DNA of 64,000 nt from Euptelea pleiosperma (taxonomy: Eukaryota; Streptophyta; Magnoliopsida; Ranunculales; Eupteleaceae): assembly GCA_035048495.1 (NCBI GenBank), contig CM068551.1, positions 11,781,248 through 11,845,247 on the forward strand, given 5' to 3'. Below, piece after piece: positions 57,207-64,000 of the stretch (position 1 is its first letter; each line of letters starts with the position of its first letter). The position numbers were made by a program, and so were the translations under genes. The notes under the pieces were generated by a model. The model worked only from the letters and a program-made list of their open reading frames with translations, was not told the DNA's origin and did no database searches.

Positions 57207-59920
57207 TGTAAAACCCCGAAAACCCTAAAAAGATATTGCGGTCCGTTTTGAATTTTTAGGACCTTTTTCGCATGTTTGTCTTCATGAAATACGTTTATCT
57301 AACTATAAGAACACTCACACGAAATTTTGGCCAATTCAGAGAAAATTAAAATTTCAGGATTTTTTGGGTCGTTTCGTGCGGGCCAACATGTGCTCAGTAG
57401 GCCCACGCGTTAGGTCGGTTATGTAAATATGACACGTATAATTAATTTAATCTAAATTAATATGAAATTTTACCTACATTATTGATTATTTTATGAGTAC
57501 GTGTGTGTGTATATACACTTATAAGTATGTGATGATCTAGTGTGTAACATGAATTATACAACCATGTTAAACATTTTTGGTAATTCTATAGTTTAGGGTA
57601 AGTATTGCATAACTTTATTAGTGACCCACACAATAATAAAACATAGGTATCTTATGAGAATTAATACTTATCAACATTAAACACATGATCATTAGTAAGC
57701 AAATATTTTAAGGAAGATACTTATTAGTAATCAAAATATCAAACCTCAAGAGATGAGGTGTTTTTAATTAAAACCCAAACATCAAACTTTTTAGTTGGAG
57801 ACGTCTCCCACCCTCATTATTTGTTTCTTCATTTTATTTTGAATTTCTATCCAAAAGTTTTCTTTTAACCTATATCTACCCTATTCAAATCCCTTCCAAG
57901 AAAGTGAAGTTGCAGTACGATAGAGATAAAGAAGCTCCAACACTGGATCCTCTTCCCATTCAACTCCTTCAATCAATCAACCATTGCCAACGCGTTTGCT
58001 CTATCCTCCATCAGTCAGCATAGAAATTTCATCTCTCCCCTTCCTTTGCTCTATCCTCTATCACGTTCTGGATCAAGGTGTTGCTGTCCAACACAATTGC
58101 AACCATCTACTACCCTCTTTGGAGATCTCCAACAGTGATCAAGATCTCCACCTTGATCCTCAACTGACAACAATTCTTCATTCGAGTAAGAGTTCTTTTT
58201 TCTTGATCCTTCCCTTTTCATCTACTATATTTTTTTTTACTTTGAAACTATCTGATTTTGACATGAATGACAAAAGACTTCATCCCGTATCCTCTTCTTT
58301 GTTCTACACCATCTGATTTCGAACAACAAGTACCACATCAGGAACTTCACTAGTTATTCCTTTATATTGCTTCTTTCGTTTGGATCCAAAAGAAAACTCT
58401 TTGTTAATGGATATAGTATTAAACAAAATTTTGATTATTAACAAATCTTGTTTTAACCAAAAACTCTTGTTAACCGAATTGATTTCAAGCAAACTTTTTT
58501 TTTCTTTAATATACCCTCCCAACTTCACGAACCAATGGCAACCCCACCATTTTGAGTACAATCCTATTTGCATTCATTTTTTTTTAAGTTCTAATTCTAC
58601 CATTGCTGAACTATATGATCGTGCAGCATATATTGGTATGCAGTGTATAAGTTTATCACAACCAATATTATGGTGCATGCTCATATGTTCTTGCTTCCCC
58701 TTTTACAATATTGAATATTGAATTATCTATAGACTTTTAGATCATTTTTCTAACTCGGATGATTGTAACGGTTACTCCAATTATTATTTAGAAATCATTT
58801 TGGATTTTAGAAATTTGTTTTATTTAGCCTACACTTAACCCTAAATCATAATAAATTTGAAGGTTTCAAAACCTTGGGATCGGATCTACGCGAAGAATAA
58901 AATTGACTTGAAGAAATACAATTGATCGAATAGCGAAGCTAAGATAGGATTCTGTTCTCGATCTCTTACTTTTATGACTACATTTTTATTATTATATTAT
59001 TAAATGCATGTGTTTAAAATAGAAAATTTATTTCAGTCTATGTTGAAAAGCATGTATATCAATTTTCATGCATCTCCGTTAATTTATCTGCATGTATTGA
59101 AACATGATCGTTCATTGGATATTATTCTGGATTATTAATTATTACTGAAGATACATTGGTTGTTATTATTTTATTGTTATCATTTTGAGGGTTTGGATGT
59201 ATCGTAGGACCACGACCCCTTGGATGCTCTCTCGAATTCCGAGTATGCCTAAAAAGCAACTGGGACATTTTGCTCCCAATGGTGAAAGACCTGAAACATC
59301 CCTGGATCCTTGTGGTAATTAACAGCATGGTCCGCCCGTAAAAAAGTCGCTTGTTTAGCCCAACCATGCACTCTCATTATTATTTTGACTCATTGGGATT
59401 TTGGGATTTACTCAATGAGTCCAGTATTTGATTATCGATAGCATTGATGCATACTTCGATCATTGTATAGTTTTTATCATGTTTTAACCGCTCATCCCCA
59501 TAGAAGTATGGGTGGTGGAGCGAACCGACTGAGTTGTTGATAACTCATGCCTATATTCTAACATTTTTGTAGAGATACCGGATGGACCAGCTGCTCAATG
59601 ATAGGAGCCAGATGATTCTAGCACTTTCATTGCTTTCCTAGAAACTATGTTTAGGTTTTGCTTCTAGTTATTTGAATTCCTAGTTATCTCAGTAAGTTGT
59701 TATTTGACATTTGAAATGTAATCGGAAACAAGTTTCAAATTTATGTTTATGAAATTATCATTATGAGATTGATTCATTTTGATTGGTGTATTGACTTACA
59801 TACGTGTTCACTATTTCATTCACATTATTTTAATCCGCACCTCGTGCCTTAGCCTCGGATACCAGGTTCGATCCATACTCTTCTGGGTCGGGTCATGGGT
59901 CTCGGGTTTGGGTCGTGACA
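57207..59920 (+). mobile_element. Solo LTR, 2714 bp
   Basis: Termini TGTAAAACCCCG and GGGTCGTGACA. TSD ATCAT at 57202-57206 and 59921-59925. Its removal restores the alignment with 25220-25330. The end style is common in plant Ty3 (Tekay/Del-like) LTRs; the family call is tentative. Confidence 0.85.
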
Positions 59921-59925
59921 ATCAT

Positions 59926-60880
59926 TTTTTAGGTTTTGCACTTTCATTTATGATGTCTCGAATGGATATAGAGAAGGTCCTTTTGTAATAATCCAAATTT
60001 GACGTCACTCCAAGTTCTATTACCAAAGCAAGGGTTAATTAGATCTTACGATGAAGTAATTGGGGACTTGAAGAATGATGAGTCATCCTGCGACTCAAAA
60101 TTAGTTTATAACCCTCCGAAATGAAGAAAAGCTTACTGGGTTAGGTCTCTACAATTGTTCTTCTTGGATCTCTAAAAAGTTTAAACTTCGGATAATTCTG
60201 ATGTTGGTCTGTGAAATTTTTTGTTGAATATGAGTTTTCTAAAGGTTTAACTCCACTGTAGTACTGTTAGTCTTCCAAACTGAACGAAGAGCTAATAAAT
60301 GTTTTTCTTAAAGTAGACATCCCTTTCAATAATAGACTTTACGGTAAGTTTTTGCTCATCATTGTAATGGTTTTTTAAAACACTTCGGAAGTATACAAAA
60401 ATATTTGTAAAACACCGGAAATCACCATAAAATATAGCTTTTCTCCCATTTTCTCAAATTTAGTTTGAAATAATACATGAGTTTTTTGGTAAAAGTACCC
60501 ACCCCCAACCAAAATATAGCACCGTCCTCGGAGCTCATGACCGGGACAAAAATAGTGAGTTCATGATGCGAATACTAAGGAAGTGTTATACGAATTCTGC
60601 CGAATATGAACATTGGGAGGTACTAGATGAGTTTCAGAATGATGGTACCTGCTTGGCAGAAAATTGTAGCAATGATACAAACAATGCATGCAACTCATGT
60701 GACTCTAGAAATACCAGAATTGACTTTCTGAAAGTGCTAAATTTTACGTCTTCAGCCTGATATGACGAGGGTTCTGTCAAGTACCCCCAAACAAAATGAA
60801 GCATAGTGAGACTGAGTGAATCATCAGTCGACATAGATGGGATTGATAAGATCAATTTCTACGGGCTGAATAAACAATAC
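59926..60880 (-). other. Athila 3' non-coding internal region
   Basis: Homologous, reversed, to about 24440-25320, including the CTGAAGACGTAAAATTTAGC phrase downstream of pol. No gene. Confidence 0.65.
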
Positions 60881-60889
60881 GTCAAGTTC

Positions 60890-61996
60890 ATGGAACTGTT
60901 TCAAGCGTTGTCCATTGACCTGGAAGGTTGAGCGATCCTTGGGATCCTCAATAGTGATTGCCCCAAAGGGAGTGACTGCTGTGACAGTATAAGGACCTGT
61001 CCACAGCAGTCACTCCCTACACCCGGGGAAGAGGTGTAGGCAAGAATTGTATAGAAGGACCTTCTGTCCTATGTAAAACTCTTTCCTGAGGATGCTCTTG
61101 TCATGGATCCACTTCATCTTTGCTTTGTAGTTCTTGGACAAGCTTTAAGCATCATTTCTGAGTTCTTCTAACTCATTCGGCTGTAATTTTCTCTATTCTC
61201 TTGCGGTTTCTAACTCAAAGTTGAGTTTCTTAACTGCCCACAGGGCACGATGTTCAATCTCAATACGTAAATGACAGGGTTTTCCAAAGACCAACTGATA
61301 GGGCGACATATTTAGAGGAGTCTTGTAGGCAGTTCTGTATGCCCAGAGAACATCAGTGAGATGAGTTAACAAGTCTGTACATGTAGTATTGATTGTCTTC
61401 TCCAAGATCTGCTTGATCTGACGATTTGAAATATCTACTTGACCACTAGTCTGCGGATGATAAGCTATGGCAACCTTGTGAGTTACCCCATACTTCTTCA
61501 TTAATTTCTCGAATATCCTATTACAGAAATGGGTTCCCCCATCACTGATGATGGCTTTGGGGGCACTGAATCTAGAGAAGATGTACTCCAGAAATTTGAC
61601 CACTACTTTGTGGTCATTGGTCTTGGTGGGAATGGCTTCTATCCATTTGGAGACATAGTCTACTACGAGGAGAATATACTCAAAACCATAGGAGATGGGA
61701 AAGGGTCCCATGAAGTCGATGCCCCAGATGTCAAAGATTTCATCGACTTACATGTTCCTCTGAGAGATGCGGCCAAGATGTTGACAATTCTGACAGGTTT
61801 TGCTGAAAATGTGGGCATCTCTAAATAGGGTGGGCCAATAGAATCCGCAATGGAAAACTTTCTTTGCAGTCTTCTTAGTGCTAAAATGACCACCACAAGG
61901 TTGGTCATGACAGGAGAATAAGATATTGAGTTGGTCAGACTCAAGGACACATAGACGAATGATATGGTCAAGACAGTATTTATACAAGATCGTCAC
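60890..61996 (-). pseudogene. Athila-type integrase
   Basis: From the N-terminus: zinc-binding HHCC region (PCGGHFSTKKTAKKVFHCGF, then CQNCQHLG; 61996-61748). The rve core (61711-61193) has Asp in [11 protein letters not shown], Asp in ISDGGTHF, and [17 protein letters not shown], where the catalytic Glu is Asp (GAT). A C-terminal domain follows ([39 protein letters not shown]; 61150-60890). A frameshift near 61730 and a stop near 61160 break it, and a local inversion replaces residues just before GPYTV (60968-61017). It would join retroelement DNA to host DNA in the nucleus. Confidence 0.87.
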
Positions 61997-62335
61997 AAGA
62001 GTAATGCTTAACTCTTGTCAAGAATTGGTTTTTGTCCTATTTGGACCAATGAGATGGCATTTCTCCCGTGACGAGGTAGTTGACAATGTCAGCATACCAC
62101 GGATTCATAGAGATCGTAAACAGTTGTTCATCGGGGAAAGTCTCTGGGATGGGCTGGTTCTCGAACGATGACTCTAAAGTCAATATGGACAAGTGATCGG
62201 CTACGACATTCTAAGTTCCTTTTATATCTCTAATTTCAAGGTCGAATTCCTGAAGTAATAGAATCCACCTAATCAATCTAGGCTTGGTTTCCTTTTTCAA
62301 CATGAGGTAGCAGAGGGCCGCATGATCAGTATACA

Positions 62336-62683
62336 CTATGACTTAGTAGTCAAGAGATAAGGATAAAATTTGTCCAGGGCAAAGACAACAGCTAAAAGTT
62401 CTTTCTCAGTGGTAGAGTAGTTCATTTGTGCAGAGTTAAGAGTTTTGCTCGCGTAGTAGATCACGTGTGACCTTTTGTCAACTCTTTGCCCTAACACTGC
62501 TCCTAGCGCATAGTCAGGGGCATCACACATCACCTCGAAGGGAACTACACATAACATTCTCTTCCTCTGATGAATGTATTTGGTAACGAAAGTGTCTTCC
62601 AAGGCTCTGAATGTTCTTATGGATTCCGTCTCAAGGCTATAGAACCATATCAACGCATTACCCTTCAAACTTGTTGGAAACAT
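62336..62683 (-). pseudogene. In-frame gag :: RNase H chimera
   Basis: One open frame. The first 43 or so residues are a Ty3-type gag segment (MFPTSLKGNALIWFYSLE, FVTKYIHQRKR). At about 62550 it passes directly into an Athila-type RNase H (PFEVMCDAPDYALGAVLGQR, VIYYASKTLN, TTEKELLAVVFALDKF). The first RNase H Asp (CDA) is present. Normally protease and RT, over 1 kb, separate these regions. RNase H continues past 62336 in broken frames ([19 protein letters not shown]) to 62000. Confidence 0.8.
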
Positions 62684-63334
62684 TCAGCAAAGTAACCCAT
62701 CATATCGGAGTTCTTCCCATATCACCATAACCTGCTTATAGTGACAGAGATGATCGATTGGATCTGTAGTTCCATCGAATAACTCAAATCTAGGCTGTCA
62801 GAAATTCGACGGTACCTCAGCCTTCTGAATTTCTTTCGAAAAAGGGGAGGATCTCAACATTCTCAACGCGTCTCGAGCAGCACCTGCAGCTGTCTTTTCT
62901 CCATAAGGTTCTGACCTCATTTATCTAACCTTTGTGATCATCTCGGTTACTTTCTCCAAAGTAATTATCGTGGCGATATCGGACTTGCATTCCTCAGGGA
63001 TTGATGGTGGCGGGGCGGTTTCATCAATTCGGATTTTAGGATGGGGCTCCTCCTGCTTGTTAGTACTCTGTACTTGTTCGTCTCCGGCACCAACTACATT
63101 CACCCGTGACTGATCCTTTCTTTCATCTGCATCTTCCAACATCTGCTGCCTCAGAAGATCGTTCTCTTTTCTTACCTCTTCCATCTCCTTTCTCATGTCC
63201 TACATTTCGGCCAGGATCCTTTGCATCATTTTGTGTTCCCCCGGGCTCAACACTTCCTCTTGTTGGCCCTCCTCCACCGATTTGCTGACTTCATTCTTAG
63301 ATTTGGTTTTGGTATTCTTTGGCTTGGGTGCCAT
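62551..63334 (-). pseudogene. Ty3-type gag, 5' part
   Basis: ATG at 63334 starts a basic MAPKPKNTKTK segment; a TAG follows near 63201. Then comes a coiled coil (MRKEMEEVRKENDLLRQQ, 63196) and an acidic linker to 62921. After frame breaks, the gag core reads RFELFDGTTDPIDHLCHYK (about 62800) and continues into the chimera. The gag core style differs from Athila and recalls Tat-type or other Ty3 gags. Confidence 0.75.
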
Positions 63335-63380
63335 GATAGCCTGAGCTTATCTTTGAAGAGCACGTCAATCTTGAGTATCG

Positions 63381-63400
63381 TTTCCCATAGACGGTGCCAA
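63381..63400 (-). other. Primer-binding site of the right-edge Ty3 element
   Basis: The - strand reads TTGGCACCGTCTATGGGAAA, close to the common plant Ty3 site TGGCGCCGTCTGTGGGAA. It lies three bases from the LTR end and 47 bases upstream of the gag ATG. Confidence 0.75.
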
Positions 63401-63403
63401 AGA

Positions 63404-64000
63404 TGTGGGGCGAAAATCCCACAACTCTACAATATCTGATGTGTTCTCGTTGATGAAGTACGTCTTGCTGGTATGAGTATGAGTTTTGCTCCTTATCGGT
63501 TACTTTGGTGAAGTCGGTGCAGGGCGGACGAGTATACCGAAGACAGCTGATGAAAGAGGGTACCTGAAACAGAACTTTGCCAGTGGGATTCTACATTTAG
63601 AACCTCCGATGATTAAGTCAGTTTCTTTCTTAAGATTTTTCAAGTTTCGTTTAATGTTTGCGTACCTTTCTGAGTTGATCACTTCTCATATTTATAGGAT
63701 CCTCTCCTCCTGACGTGTAAAGATGCTCATACTCGAAATATCTATTTGGTCGGTTAGAGATCTTTTGTCCTTTGCATGACATGTATCATGACGTGTTACA
63801 ATCCGTACCCTCGGTGGCGAATATGGTTTGTCTGTTATTCTGCTATTAAAATGAAGTCTATCAACTCGGTGGTATCGGTAGTCTCGGTAACGTCGGATCT
63901 TGCTAACACTGTTTACCTCATTCATCTCGGTTATCCCGGCCATACCTTATCTGACATATTTCATCTCGGTTATCTCGGTCATACTTCATCTCGGTTATCT
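63404..64000 (-). repeat. Partial 5' LTR of the right-edge Ty3 element
   Basis: The - strand ends CGCCCCACA. It has a TATA-like TATAAATA (63689-63696) and, further upstream, dispersed ATAACCGAGATGA repeats (63860-64000). It runs off the window. Confidence 0.75.

Larger units (their letters stand above)
53586..62550 (-). mobile_element. Athila-type Ty3 element, 3' part with pol remnants
   Basis: On the - strand: RNase H (from about 62545), integrase (61996 to about 60890), 3' non-coding region, polypurine tract GGTTGGGGGTTG (56186-56197), 3' LTR 56185-53586. A solo LTR (57207-59920) interrupts the non-coding part. The 5' LTR, gag, protease and most of RT are missing and replaced at about 62550 by gag of another element. 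Confidence 0.82.

Noticed and set aside
61529..61828. A + strand frame of 99 codons
   Set aside because: Antisense shadow of the integrase core and zinc-binding region.

Overview
The window is a plant (angosperm-type) repeat block with no intact host gene visible. Everything recognisable is a transposable element, a piece of one, or a host-gene fragment carried by one. Plant origin follows from the families present: a MULE transposase with SWIM and OTU domains, a plant mobile domain (PMD) gene, a CACTA/En-Spm element, Athila-type Ty3 pol, a TRIM, a Helitron, and captured DUR3, MYB and SPF30-like exons. I cannot place the species.

The left three quarters is one nested stack, and most boundaries can be checked by target-site duplications (TSDs). 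Level 1 is a gag-only LTR element (copy B, + strand, off the left edge to 47302). A MULE (2062-41705, TSD CTCTGATA) sits in it. A second member of the same gag-only family (copy A, - strand, about 4274-36540, TSD TAAAA) sits inside the MULE transposase gene. A 25.2-kb CACTA element (9471-34640, TSD ATC) sits inside the gag gene of copy A. An Athila-type LTR fragment (16750-17266 plus 27953-about 28465) lies in an intron of the CACTA transposase gene. A non-autonomous Athila-like element (17267-27952, TSD CCCTC) splits that fragment, and a three-LTR TRIM (21879-22632, TSD CCTCC) sits inside it. Copy B also holds two solo LTRs (42152-43177, TSD AAATC; 43354-45775, TSD GTAGA).

With the insertions removed in thought, the MULE is about 7.4 kb. 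It carries a transposase-OTU gene (+) and a PMD gene (-) facing each other, an arrangement like mudrA/mudrB of maize MuDR. The gag-only elements have 1.4-1.7 kb LTRs, a tRNA-Met primer site, one gag gene and about 1.8 kb of non-coding sequence before the polypurine tract; no protease, integrase or reverse transcriptase is seen in either copy. Their LTRs carry an array of CCAATCGATTGG palindromes upstream of the TATA box. The CACTA element has TNPD-type and Transposase_24-type genes, a small CCHC/GRF zinc-finger ORF, and fragments of a urea symporter (DUR3) and a MYB gene.

Right of 47303 lie old LTR-like sequence, a 2.8-kb Helitron (48748-51575), a CGAGTCGACTCG foldback, and a - strand Athila element (3' LTR 53586-56185, pol 60.8-62.5 kb). 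That element contains another solo LTR (57207-59920, TSD ATCAT). Its RNase H is joined in frame to the gag of a different Ty3 element whose primer site and partial LTR run off the right edge. Nearly all genes here are decayed by stops and frameshifts.
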